Source: Symsagittifera roscoffensis
Taxonomy: Eukaryota; Xenacoelomorpha; Acoela; Convolutidae
Direction of reading: 5' to 3'
DNA length: 64,000 bases
NCBI RefSeq assembly: GCF_963678635.1
Contig: NC_087066.1
Span: forward strand, 17,977,275 to 18,041,274
Below are positions 48,645 through 57,974 of the stretch, piece by piece (position 1 is the stretch's first letter; every line of letters begins with the position of its first letter). The translations under genes were made by a program, and so were the position numbers. The notes under the pieces are model-generated. The model made no database searches and was not told where the DNA came from. It saw only the letters and a program-made list of their open reading frames with translations.

Positions 48645-48831
48645 TCAGTTTTTACATTGCTCCATCAAAAGTGGTCCCTTGTCATTGACGTAATTAGCTG
48701 AAAAATTAACCACCGGATGAAGCTGGTAAGATGTCGGATTAATAACTGAATCAGAGTAAAGATAGTCAACTAAGTATTCCAGCTTCAAAAACTTGAAATC
48801 ACTACCCGCAAATTTACGGCGCTTTTTTGCC
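48645..48831 (-). pseudogene. C-terminal segment after block f, shifted frame, U1
   Basis: KSQTNKLAKKRRKFAGSDF then FLKLEYLVDYLYSDSVINP and YQLHPVVNFSANYVNDKG; basic stretch followed by what would be the closing helix of the BRCT fold. It is one base out of frame with block f near a run of six A. U2 has the same arrangement, so the shift predates duplication, or an unrecognised splice or frameshift resolves it. Confidence 0.45.
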
Positions 48832-49283
48832 AGCTTATTCGTTTGGCTTTTGCCCAGTATCACTAGATTCCAAATCAGTTGTTGCCTCGTTTCCTGCTGC
48901 TCGGTTTTGCAACCATTCCTCTACAGTCATCGTTCCTTTGACCAAACCTTTGTCATCTTTCAGCAGAACAAAGCAATTAGGTGTCTTGGAATATCTCCGA
49001 AGAATGATTTGTGCATTGTCTTTGGTTAGGACAGTACCTCCTAAATCAAAGATCCATTTTTCTGCCATAGCTTGTGGTGCTAGATTCGGTTTTGCTTCTT
49101 TTCCCACAACTGCCGCCACTGTACATCCGAGAGCACCCAACACATAAAATTGCAAACCAGAAAGCAGTAGACTAGACGAATTCTTTTCACTGACGGCAAC
49201 TTTCGGAAATTCTAAACTTTTTTGACATATTTGTAAAGACGACGGGATAGGATTGGTTCCTCCCAAGAAATCTCCCGCATTGC
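48832..49283 (-). pseudogene. Block f, BRCT-like domain, U1
   Basis: After acceptor TTTTCTAG/GCAATG the frame is open for about 150 codons to TAA at 48832-48834. LLSGLQFYVLGALG, then MAEKWIFDLGGTVLTKDN about 25 residues later and PNCFVLLKDD follow the BRCT layout: first strand, helix leading to the conserved GG turn, and third strand. The expected last helix appears in another frame downstream (FLKLEYLVDYLYSDSVINP, 48645-48833). A BRCT domain binds phosphopeptides or DNA ends in repair proteins; a role here is unknown. BRCT assignment rests on pattern only. Confidence 0.5.
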
Positions 49284-49309
49284 CTAGAAAACTACGATTT
49301 TATGAACTT

Positions 49310-49795
49310 GCAGAATGAAAAAATATTTTTAAAGGTATAATGGGTCTTGGTTATGCAATCTTCCTCCGCCTCGCATTGTCCTACTTTGGAAATCGTTGGT
49401 GGCATGATGGTTGGATTTTTCCAGAGCTTCGCACAAATACTCACAGTGACTTCGTATAAAGTTACTCACCACAAGTTGTGGCATTAGGAGTAATTTTAGT
49501 TTGAAGGGAGTCAATCCTTGTTCTCCAAAGATAAGCACCAAAACTTGATAGTAGATTTCAGCCCACTTTTGGTTCTCCGAAGCGTTAAAATTGCCTCATG
49601 CTCTTAGTAATTCCGTGCCTTCATTCAAGATCTTTCTCAAAAGTTCACAGTCATCTATGGTGGTGATACATCCAAGATTTTTTCCAGGTTTTTTGAGACG
49701 AGACTCGGGTAATTGGCTTGTAGCACTTTTACAGACTTAACGTAAGCATGTGTATTTTTTTGGGGGCGAACAACAACTTCATTTTTCCAAACTCT
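49310..49795 (-). pseudogene. Block e of the BRCT-like gene (SNHHA...GGGR), U1
   Basis: Continuing after a frame change at about 49710: CITTIDDCELLRKILNEGTE, a TGA where U2 has Arg, then NFNASENQKWAEIYYQVLV, GLTPFKLKLLLMPQLVVSNF, EALEKSNHHA, RTMRGGGRLHNQDPLYL and a TAA where U2 has Glu. The exon end has a donor: U2 reads CATTCT/GTAAGT, while U1 reads CATTCT/GCAAGT, a GC-type or mutated donor. The HH plus GGG pattern is one I associate with large uncharacterised multi-copy invertebrate proteins; this is memory, not a search result. Confidence 0.55.
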
Positions 49796-50460
49796 TTAAA
49801 AGAGATCTTCAATTTCTGTGCTAGCCTCTTTCATTTCTTCCTTGTCAGCTACGACAGTCAGTTCATAGATTCCAGAAAGAGAGACTGCATCCACTTTTCC
49901 AGTTTGCCAGTTTTGTCTGTTCCTCCTATCGAGACAGTGGTGAACTGAAAAAATGGTTTCTTGGCCCCTCCCCCGTCTGGTTAAACTTTCCTCAAAGCGC
50001 TGAATGGCAAACTTTTTGTGAGGATCCATATCATCGGTTATTTTTTGTGCCATTTTACAAAGATCTGATTCCAGCCATCGAGTAATCATGTGGGTGGCAT
50101 CTGGACAAACGCATCGAATGTCTTCGATGCTGACCAGTGACATCTTGGGTAAAAATTTTCGAAATGGCACATTGAGTTCAGTTCTCTAACCAGTCTCTGG
50201 CTCGCAAGTTAGTGGACGGAAGTCTGTAATGTCATTTGACACATACAGTGGGAGCCCCGAGACTGTATCAGATGACTGCTCATTGGAGACACCAAAAACC
50301 AGCAGCAACAAAAATGCTGATTCGCCACAATAGGTCAGTTTTGCTCCTAATTGTCCCAGGGAATTTGTTTGGCTGTACAACCAACCCGATTCTTCGTCGC
50401 CTGCTGTGTTGGGAGCAACGTTCTGCTGCATAGCGTATCTGCTGTCTTTTCCAAGGCACG
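49796..50460 (-). pseudogene. Blocks c and d of the BRCT-like gene, U1
   Basis: A good acceptor (TTTTTTCAG/CGTGCC) opens the frame CLGKDSRYAMQQNVAPNTAG, followed by GESAFLLLLVFGVSNEQSS and LTCEPETG. After one TAG (50186-50188) the same frame continues as ELNVPFRKFLPKMSL, EDIRCVCPDATHMITRWLE and KKFAIQRFEESLTRRGRGQE to VWKNEVVVRPQKN. The TAG is shared with U2, so either it is ancestral or a short intron removes it. U1 is otherwise open for about 125 codons here, while U2 has a stop in place of V in CVCPD and several frameshifts. Cys residues in RCVCP and DLCKMA might bind metal, but no known zinc-finger pattern is complete. Confidence 0.5.
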
Positions 50461-50994
50461 CTGAAAAAATTGTCAATTAAATAAGAAAAAAACAACAGAT
50501 GCACTTTTGGAGGCATGGACAAATCCGATTTGACTTTGGGCAGATTCGTTGTTGAATTTCGCATCATTGTAGCACTACCTGGCTCCGAAAATAAGATCAT
50601 TCCAAATGCTGATAAAATAAATCAAAGTAGTACATTCATAAACACAATAAATGAAAGTGGTAAATCTCAGTGTCTTAAGCCTTGGTTGTGGATTCCATTT
50701 ACAAAGATTAACTATTTACTCTTAAATTCTGCACTCGCTTTTTTCGTACACAGAAACATTATGCGCTCTGCTCCATTTGACAGATAATATTTTTGGAAGA
50801 TGAAGTGCTGCGGAGAACCAAAGTGCCTAATTTAGTTGAAGAGCAAAAAAAAATAACCACACTGACTATATATAACAAATATGCAATGCTGAGACTAATA
50901 ATCTTGAGAGATTTTTTTCTAAAGTAACTAAATTTAGAAGTATCAAAAACAAAATTGACAAACCTGCGAAACAGTAAACGCTGAGAGTCGACTT

Positions 50995-51250
50995 TACACT
51001 AAAGTCGACATCTAGGAGTCTGAACGCGAGCCTGGTAACCTCCAATTTCACAGCTGCCTCCCCAGATATCCATGCATAATCCTTGAAGCTCCGCGGTTTT
51101 CTGTGAAAGAAACGCAACTGCTTTGACGCAAGAAACTACGTCACTTCGAAATCCAGAAAAAAAAATTCTCGGGCTTAAAGAAATTTGTAAAGTGAACCAC
51201 TAATTCGGCGGTTGCTCGACGAACGTGTCTAGTAGAAGGAACAAACGATA
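50995..51250 (-). pseudogene. Block b of the BRCT-like gene (WGGSCEIGGY), U1, frameshifted
   Basis: Contains CVKAVAFLSQKTAELQGLC and MDIWGGSCEIGGYQ. In U2 and U3 one frame runs from FVPSTRHVRRATAEIVVHF through FTNFYKAEKFVSGFRSDVV into this motif, about 80 codons. In U1 a run of eight T between the two parts shifts the frame. A donor CGCAG/GTTTGT lies near 50962, but the main frame stops before it, so the exon end is uncertain. Confidence 0.5.
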
Positions 51251-51527
51251 TGAAGCCTGCAATTTTGTGTTGATTAAAGTGTTGATAATATCTTGAAAGT
51301 TTCAAACTTTTGTCGCCTTAATCAAATCGTACTTGAAATCTTCCGGAGATCCCCGTTTCTTAAAAAAGCGAGTAATCCTAAAACGGTTCAAAAAAGTCAA
51401 TGCACACTTTTTGCGAACACTTTTACCGCTTTTTAATCTGTGGGAGTCCCTTTCAGGTACTTCCATTAGTCGTTGGAAGCTAACTCTATGGCAACGAATA
51501 TAAAACTGAACTTGGCGCCAAAATCTT

Positions 51528-52474
51528 TCAGATACTTTTCGAGTGCGCCACTATTGTAGTGTCGCCAGTGCTATCTTCCGAGTTGTCTCGCGAGAAATCA
51601 CATGCTTCGAAAATTGCATACGATGGTGGCTGTATAAGGATGCGTTTGGTGAATTTTTTGATTGTTCTGAGGGTGCTGGATGAGCTAATGGTCGTGATTG
51701 CTGATTCTGTTGATGTCGTGGTTCTTGATGAGGTTCCTAACTGTTCTAATGGCGGTGTCGATCTGTTCTGATGGTTTATAACACTAAAAGGTGAGTATTC
51801 GGGTAGCCTTGTTTCTGAAAAGAGAAACTTGACCAGGTTCCTCATTTTTTCTTCCACGGTATTTCCTTGAAGCCCCGTAGAATTAACATCTGCGTAAATT
51901 CCAGCTGCTACTACAATCGAATGACGTGGTCTTGCCGTGGTCTTGCTATTTTTCGTTCAAGATCGTCACTTCCCAATGTAGTTCCATCGACCTTTTCTGA
52001 AACTAGTCTTTGAACAGTTCGATATTTGTTTTCCATTCTTTCCCTGCCATTTCGTCAAGAAATCCGGCGTCTACAAATTTTCGATCTTTATCTGATGCTA
52101 TCGAATAGCGATTCCACAGTTGAATTGTTGCTCCATATTTTCTCAGTCATTGAAGAATCGTTTGTCGTATTGGGCGAGTCGTTCATTTGTATGTCGAATC
52201 GTACGCGTCGGTTTGTGCGTCCCGATTCGTGTGTCGGCTATTTGTCCATCTATTCGTATCTCGGTTCGTGTCGCTTTGTTTGTCGGTACGTCGAGTCGTA
52301 TCGGTTTTTGTCGATATTCGTGTCGGTTTTGTTCGTCGGAATTTCTTGTCGGAAACTAATTTCGATGTCGGAGTCTGAAGTTCGTGTATCGATTTTTTGT
52401 GTTCCTTTATCGGTGATGAATGAAAAGAGGGTGTTATTTAAGTTATCCACATTCATAATTACCAGTTTGCCCAA
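51528..52474 (-). pseudogene. N-terminal coding segments of the BRCT-like gene, U1
   Basis: Three minus-strand frames follow one another. First is a segment with GFLDEMAGKEWKTNIELFKD, then a segment with VSEKVDGTTLGSDDLERKI, then VEEKMRNLVKFLFSETRLPE followed by a Ser/Thr-rich stretch. They change phase at about 52018 and 51905. Upstream (52250-52474) the minus strand is open through an Arg/Asp/Thr-rich stretch. Splice junctions between them are not clear. In U2 this region is deleted. In U3 it is nearly identical, also with the phase changes. Family unknown for this part; the charged, low-complexity sequence suggests a disordered N-terminus. Confidence 0.4.
52190..52400. repeat. CpG-dense degenerate repeat, U1
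   Basis: Built of variants of TTCGTGTCGG and GTCGGTTTTGTTCGTCGG on the plus strand, strikingly CpG-rich inside AT-rich DNA. Both strands are open in several frames for this reason (up to 153 codons on plus). The plus frame is Cys/Arg/Val-rich and has no family character, so I do not call it a gene. The copy at 63475-63690 is almost identical. Confidence 0.5.
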
Positions 52475-52939
52475 TCGGTTAAATTAATTGTGGGTTATGG
52501 TGTGATTTTTAAATTTTTAATTTGGCCTAACCGACCTGGCCAAATTTAGGTGAAGCTTCACAGCCAGCGGATAGACTTTATGACCAACTAGAGTCATAAT
52601 TGTTTTGATACTTTTTTAGCCGTCAATTAAAAGAGTCACTAATTGTTTCTTGAGTTCGATTAATTGATTTTCAAGTATTTAGATTTCATAATCGCGAATA
52701 TCATACGCTCCTCAAATGGTTAAATTGGTAATCCGAGGAGATCAATAAATCTTGAAGTCTCCAGTTTAACTATACTTTGTAATTATACCATAGTTTATAC
52801 CTTTTTTTCCTGTTATATGGCCCATTATTTTGCTTTCTTGAAAAAAGCTGTAGGGGTAAAAAAAATCCACCTTCTAAAGTTTTTTTCCAGTTAACAAATC
52901 ACAAATTATAACATCGTTTTTGAATTAGATGTGTACTGG

Positions 52940-53560
52940 CGCCGTTTAGTTTAGTATTCCACCCCAAATACGGAAATAGTCCGTTCAGTTTTGCAAAATC
53001 TCAATTCTGACAGGAGTTATCGGCTCCGTTCAGTCTATTGCCCTTCCCAAATTCTGAATAAGTTGGACCTAGTTTTGCAAAATTTCGAATCTTGACGGAG
53101 AGGAATGTGTTTTTGCGCCGTGCAGTCTATTTCCCATCCCAAAAACTGAAATAGTTTGTTCTAGTTTTGCATAATTTCAAAAACTCTTGTTGCAGTTCAA
53201 ACCAATCTCAAATACTGATCAGTTCGTTCCAATTTTGTTGCAATTTCCAATAACAGTACAAATTTTCAACTAGAAGAGAAAATCTCAAAATATACTGACT
53301 GAAAACCTAAAACGAACTTCGAACCAAAAAACCCAAATACTGACAATATTTCGTTGCAGTTGCGATATCTCAAATACTGACAACAGTTTTCTGCAGTTGC
53401 AAAACCCAAAATACTGACAAAAAACCCAATTACTGACAAAAAATCTGCAAAATTCGAATTACCGATTATAAATCGTTGCAGTTCTGCAACATCCCAAATA
53501 CTGACACTCAATAGTTTGTTGCAGTTCTGCCAAATCCCAAAGAGTGGCAATCCACAATAC
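52940..53560. repeat. Degenerate short repeats near the right end of the U1 element
   Basis: Two related series: TTTTGCAAAATCTCAATTCTGA-type units of about 60-80 bp (52970-53200), then units near CAAATACTGACAA...GTTGCAGTT of about 40-60 bp (53200-53560). The second series is subterminal to the right inverted end, a usual place for transposase-binding arrays; that use is inference. The U2 copy is 59350-59910 with one unit lost. Confidence 0.55.
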
Positions 53561-53606
53561 ATCAACCGTACAATTTCCCCAATCGATTTAGGGGGATAAT
53601 AACAGG

Positions 53607-53631
53607 GGATCTTGTTAACTATTTCTCCCCC
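53607..53631 (-). repeat. Right inverted end motif of U1 element
   Basis: GGATCTTGTTAACTATT followed by TCTCCCCC, the inverse of the left end. Just outside is TATTGCAAGGATGCGGG and a second GTAGTTTCCCCC-like half. Confidence 0.6.
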
Positions 53632-53842
53632 TATTGCAAGGATGCGGGTAGTTTCCCCCACCTCACATATGAATCAACTCTATATTTTAAGGAGGGCTTT
53701 GCTTTTGTAACGAGGGCTATTAAGGTTATAGTCTAATTATAGTCCAAATACCAATTTTTTCTAACAAAATCAATAATGTGAAAAAAAAATTACCGTCGAT
53801 ATTTTAATCCATTACTGATTTTGTTTTTCTTTTTGTTTCCAG

Positions 53843-54186
53843 AGTGCGTCTTACAATTTTCGCAAAAAAGCATTATGGTCCACCACTTTGCTGAAAAGCG
53901 ATGCGAGAAGAGGTATGCGAAACTGAAAAAACTGACTTGCATTTTCTGTGGCACAGAGGGCTTCAGCGACTGCTACTGAATTGCAGAGCATGGGTTGTCG
54001 CCTGGATGCTGGGAGAGGACAAGGGCCAATCGATGATCAGCGCTCAAACGAAAGCTGCACTCTCCCACTAGGAAAAGTTATAACTTTGTGCGGGACATTT
54101 ATGAAAGGGTGCCAATTATCATTCAGAGCGAAGCAGAGGAGGGCAAATTTGATCTGCGAGGGTAAAATCCGCGATGATCAGAGTGA
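53843..54186 (+). pseudogene. CxxC exon-like block, between U1 and U2 elements
   Basis: After acceptor TTTTTGTTTCCAG a frame reads VLQFSQKSIMVHHFAEKRC, KRYAKLKKLTCIFCGTEGF and later KRKLHSPTRKSYNFVRDIYE and VPIIIQSEAEEGKFDL, ending at a donor GA/GTGAAG (54187) or A/GTGAGT (54183). CIFCGTEGFSDC is a zinc-binding-like CxxC with a further Cys. Two TGA codons (after DCY and after ANR) lie in frame in both copies. Family unrecognised. It lies outside the inverted ends and belongs to the array that carries block C. Confidence 0.45.
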
Positions 54187-54265
54187 GTGAAGATGGGTGT
54201 TTCTGAAATAAGATACAAGCGCATCGATCTATATGTTTTTTGATTTCATATTCAAACTGTTTCAG

Positions 54266-54386
54266 CACTAAGCCAAATAATTTAGTCCACGTCTGCGCAA
54301 CTAGACTGTATCACGACAACGACGAAGAGGCAGACGACGAGACAGTCTACAGTAAAATTTTCGTAGGGATCAACTGTGCAAGTTGA
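54266..54386 (+). pseudogene. Acidic exon-like block following the CxxC block
   Basis: After acceptor ACTGTTTCAG the frame reads TKPNNLVHVCATRLYHDNDE and EADDETVYSKIFVGINCAS to a TGA. Using the GA/GTGAAG donor upstream keeps one frame across the 79-bp intron. The block is acidic with two Cys. It ends exactly where sequence shared with V2 and V3 begins. Confidence 0.45.
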
Positions 54387-54759
54387 CCTTAAAACTAAGG
54401 TTAGTTGTCCTTGTTAATCCATCCTATGATGAAAATGTAATCAGTTCTTACAATTACAGTTAGTTCAAAAATTTTGTTAAGCCGAGTTCAACCAAAATCA
54501 ACAACACTTTTAGAAACTTTTTATCCCAAAGCCTTTTATTATTTAAATATGCAATTTAACAAATCGAATTGTTTGGTTAGTCAGTTTGTATTGGTTGCGT
54601 TAAACCGCGGGGTGACTGTTTTTGACACGGCTACAAAGGTCTGCTGGAATTTGTCAAAATTTAATTTTGACACAGGAAAACTAAAATTAAATATAAAAAC
54701 GGTCGTTTAAATCAAAAGTTTAATAAAATTTTTGAATTCTAAAAGGGTATCTCAACGAA

Positions 54760-55180
54760 TTTGATAAGTAATGGTTTAAGATTTGTTCGTGGATTCCACA
54801 GACAATGGTTAAGTATTTGTTCGTAAATTCCGCAATAGTTTTTTTAGCTAAAATAATTGCTCAATGCTGCTGGCTTATCAAAATACGGGTTTACAAATCA
54901 AAATGGCTGTTTCAATCAATTCTCTAAATTTATACTTAATTTCTAAAAGGATATATCCAGGAATTTATTTAAGTAATGATTTGAGATTTGTTCCTGGATT
55001 CCACAGACAATGGTTATTTATTTGTTAGTAATTTCCGCTTTCGTTTTTCTAGCTAGCCTTTGTTCAAGCTGGTGTTTGCTGGACATCTCACTTACAATCT
55101 GCGGAACCCGCTAACAGTTTGTTGAATCATTAAAAACAAACTGTCGCGCTCTAATATACTAATTCATTAGTAAATATTAC
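54760..55180. repeat. W block pair, U1/U2
   Basis: Doubled W block in the U unit, with variant TTCCTGGATTCCACAGAC in the second copy. Confidence 0.75.
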
Positions 55181-55217
55181 GTGAGATCATATAAAATAGC
55201 TACTCGAATCCCCCTCA

Positions 55218-55436
55218 CCTTTTCCGGAGGTGAAAATTAACCGGCAATATGCCGAGGGAATAATCTGGGAGCCACCCAGACTCATTGTCGCTAAAAAATG
55301 GTACAAGTATGATATTAAGGTAACGAAAAGTGCCCCGCAAAAACAAGTAAAACAAATAAACTATAATCAGCTTTTTCGAATAAAAGGCCTATCAACTATG
55401 AAACGCGTTCCTGTTGCGGCATCCGCTTACAGCTAA
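55218..55436 (+). pseudogene. Block C (EGIIWEP exon), U2, longest open version
   Basis: Open from PFPEVKINRQYAEGIIWEP through LIVAKKWYKYDIKVTKSAP to a TAA at 55434, 72 codons. Compared with V the C-terminal side continues further in frame. It has no ATG in a useful place, so it would need to be an internal or last exon. Context: it follows the CxxC exon pair at 53843-54386 by about 830 bp. I mark it as pseudogene because its sister copy is broken, but this copy by itself is intact. Confidence 0.5.
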
Positions 55437-56187
55437 CGAACTGCACAGATTGGCTTCGTTTTGATTTTGGTTTTTAAGGACCCAGCTATCATACTTCCAC
55501 CCCCAAAAAAGTTCTACTTATCATTGTGCATCTTTTTTTATTTATTATTCCCCGTCTGATATCTGTAACGAACCTAAATCCATATGAAAACCAGGTTGCT
55601 TTTTGTCGCAACCATTTGATACTCAGATATACATTTTACTGTATCCCTATTGCAAAAGGGGGTAAATAGTTAACAAGATCCTTTATTGTTAATTAAAAAC
55701 TAGCCGACGTGACCAGATGGTATTCGTGTTCGAAACCGATTCCTATGGCCAAAAAAAAGCCATGGCCATATAGCTCGTCTACGTTGCCTATGGTCGTTGT
55801 TGTTGATGGTAGCCTCGTAAACCTTTGTTCCGTTTGTTTCGGTTAAAAGTGGCTGCGTCTCGTCCCTCATCCAGTGTTATTGGCCACCGACGGGATATAT
55901 AGGGCATACCACTAGCGTATGTTACTTGAACTTAATTTTAAAACTGGACTCGTTGATATTGATCTCTCGTTTTGTTGTGCTGTTGTGAGGTCAGCATCAT
56001 CCGGCAAGCTAATCAATTCTTCCAAGGGAGCTCAGTTCTCCCGCTCCTTCGTACCATGCGAGCTGATTTTGTTCAGCTACCCGAAGGGGGTACTTGGGGT
56101 TCAGTATTTGAAATCTGTGGCAATTTTTCAGCTCTATGTTTCCTTAGTGCCACTATTGCATAAATCTTACTCTCACCGTCAGTTTTT

Positions 56188-56760
56188 TCATTGCTCCATC
56201 AAAAGTGGTCCCTTGTCATTGACGTAATTAGCTGAAAAATTAACCACCGGATGAAGCTGGTAAGATGTCGGATTAATAACTGAATCAGAGTAAAGAGAGT
56301 CAACTAAGTATTCCAGCTTCAAAAACTTGAAATCACTGCCCGCAAAATTACGGCGCTTTTTTGCCAGCTTATTCGTTTGGCTTTTGCCCAGTATCATTAG
56401 ATTCCAAATCAGTTGTTGACTCGTTTCCTGCTACTCGGTTTTGCAACCATTCCTCTACAGTCATCGTTCCTTTGACCAAATCTTTGTCATCTTTCAGCAG
56501 AACAAAGCAGTTAGTTGTCTCGGAATGTCTCCGAAGAATGGTTTGAGCATTGTCTTTGGTTAAGAAAGTACCTCCTAAATCATAGATCCATTTTTCTGCC
56601 GTAGCTTGTGGTGCTAGATTCGGTTTTGCTTCCTTTCCCGCAACTGCCGCCACTGTACATCCGAGAGCACCCAACACATAAAATCGCAAACCAGAAAGCA
56701 GTAGACTAGACGAATTCTTTTCACTGACGGCAATTTTCGGAAATTAAAAACTTTTTTGAC
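56188..56760 (-). pseudogene. BRCT-like block f and C-terminal segment, U2
   Basis: FYVLGALGCTVAAVAGKEAK, TAEKWIYDLGGTFLT and the later KLEYLVDSLYSDSVINP parallel U1. The upstream part of the block is broken by substitutions and small indels (56740-56800), and the acceptor seen in U1 is lost. The conserved Gly-Gly turn remains. Confidence 0.5.
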
Positions 56761-56799
56761 ATATTTGTAAAGACGACGGGATAGGATTGGTTCCTCCCA

Positions 56800-57220
56800 A
56801 GACGATTGGATGAACTTACAGAATGAAAAAATATATTTCGAGGTATAAGGGGTCTTGGTTATGCAATCTTCCTCCGCCTAGCATTGTCCTACTTTGGAAA
56901 TCCTTGTTCGCATGATGGTTGGATTTTTCGAGAGCTTCGCACAAATGTTCACAGGGACTTCGTATAAAGTTAATCACCACAAGCTGTGGCATTAGGAGTA
57001 ATTTTAGTTTAAAGGGAGTCAATCAATGTTCTCCAAAGATAGGCACCGAAACTTGATAGTAGATTTCAGCCCATTTTTGGTTTTCCGAAGCGTTAAAATT
57101 GCCTCTTGCTCTTAGTAATTTCGTGCCTTCATTCAACATCTTTCTCAAACGTTCGTTCACAGTCATCTATGGTGGTGATGCACCCAAGAGTTTTTCCAGG
57201 TTTTTTAAGACGAGACTCGG
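56800..57220 (-). pseudogene. Block e, U2
   Basis: GCITTIDDCE, RARGNFNASENQKWAEIYYQ, LTPFKLKLLLMPQLV, EALEKSNHHANKDFQSRTM, GGGRLHNQDPLYLEIYFFIL and a perfect CATTCT/GTAAGT donor at about 56820. Lesions private to U2: TGA in IFGEH*, R to L before GGG, and a frameshift near the CERTFEK segment. Lesions private to U1 are intact here. Confidence 0.55.
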
Positions 57221-57299
57221 GTAATTGGCTTGTAGCACTTTTACAGACTTAACGTAAGTATGTGTATTTTTTTGGGGGCGAACAACAACTTCATTTTTC

Positions 57300-57974
57300 C
57301 ATACTCTTTAAAAGAGATCTTCAATTTTTGTGCTATCCTCTTTCATTTCTTGCTTGTAAGCGACGACAGTCAGTGCACAGATTCCAGAAAGAGATACTGC
57401 ATCCACTTTTCCACTTTGCCAGCTTTGTCTGTTCCTCCTATCGAGACAGTGGTGAATTGAAAAAAAAGGTTTCTTGGCCCCTCCCCCGTCTGGTCAAACT
57501 TTCCTCAAAGCGCTGAATGGCAAACTTTTTGTGACGATCCATATCATCGGTTATTTTTTTGTGCCATTTTACAAAGATCTGTTTCCACGCATCGAGTAAT
57601 CATATGGGTGGCATCTGGACACTAGCATCGAATGTCTTCGATGCTGACCAGTGACATCTTGGGTAACAATTTTCGAAATGGCACATTGAGTTTAGATCTC
57701 TAACCAGTCTCTGGCTCGCAAGTTAGTGGATGGAACTCTGTAATGTCATTTGACACATACAGTGGGAGCCACGAGACTGTATCAGATGACTGCTCATTAG
57801 AGACACCAAAAACCAGCCGCAACAAAAATGCTGATTCGCCACAAAAGGTCAGTTTTGCTCCTAAATGTCCCAGGGAATTTGTTTGGCTGTACAACCAACC
57901 CGAATATTCGTCGCCTGCTGTGTTGGGAGCAACGTTCTGCTGCATAGCGTATCTGCTGTCTTTTCCAAGGCACG
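57300..57974 (-). pseudogene. Blocks c and d, U2
   Basis: Block c open from CLGKDSRYAMQQNVAPNTAG through WLPLYVSNDITEF to the shared TAG. Block d starts with LNVPFRKLLPKMSL but has a TAG within IRC*CPDATHM and several frameshifts after KMAQK. Confidence 0.5.

Larger units (their letters stand above)
48125..53631. mobile_element. Candidate TIR-bounded element in U1 (5.5 kb)
   Basis: Left end: TTGCAAAAGGGGGTAAATAG followed by TTAACAAGATCC, to 48148. Right end is its inverse at 53607-53639, reading TTGCAATAGGGGGAGAAATAG on the minus strand and then TTAACAAGATCC. The arms match over roughly 40 bp with small indels. The whole minus-strand BRCT-like gene (48645-52474) lies inside, with about 500 bp to the left end and 1.1 kb to the right. 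This is the layout of an autonomous DNA transposon, but no catalytic DDE/D motif was found and the target-site duplication is not resolved. It could also be a gene captured between two unrelated repeat motifs. Confidence 0.45.

Noticed and set aside
50515-50787. Plus-strand frame starting MDKSDLTLGR, present in three copies
   Set aside because: It lies opposite the likely intron between blocks b and c, its C-terminal half changes length between copies, and the copies are equally similar outside it.
52026-52487. 153-codon plus-strand frame (also at 63311) as a membrane protein gene
   Set aside because: Cys/Arg/Val-rich translation of the CpG repeat. Other frames and the opposite strand are also open there, and it runs antisense to better-supported coding segments.
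48112-53639. 8-bp target-site duplication TATTGCAA flanking the U1 element
   Set aside because: It looked like an hAT-type duplication, but TTGCAA is palindromic and aligns as part of the inverted end itself (TTGCAAWAGGGGG). The C repeats also contain GCAATAGG at that position. In U2 the right copy is TATTATAA.
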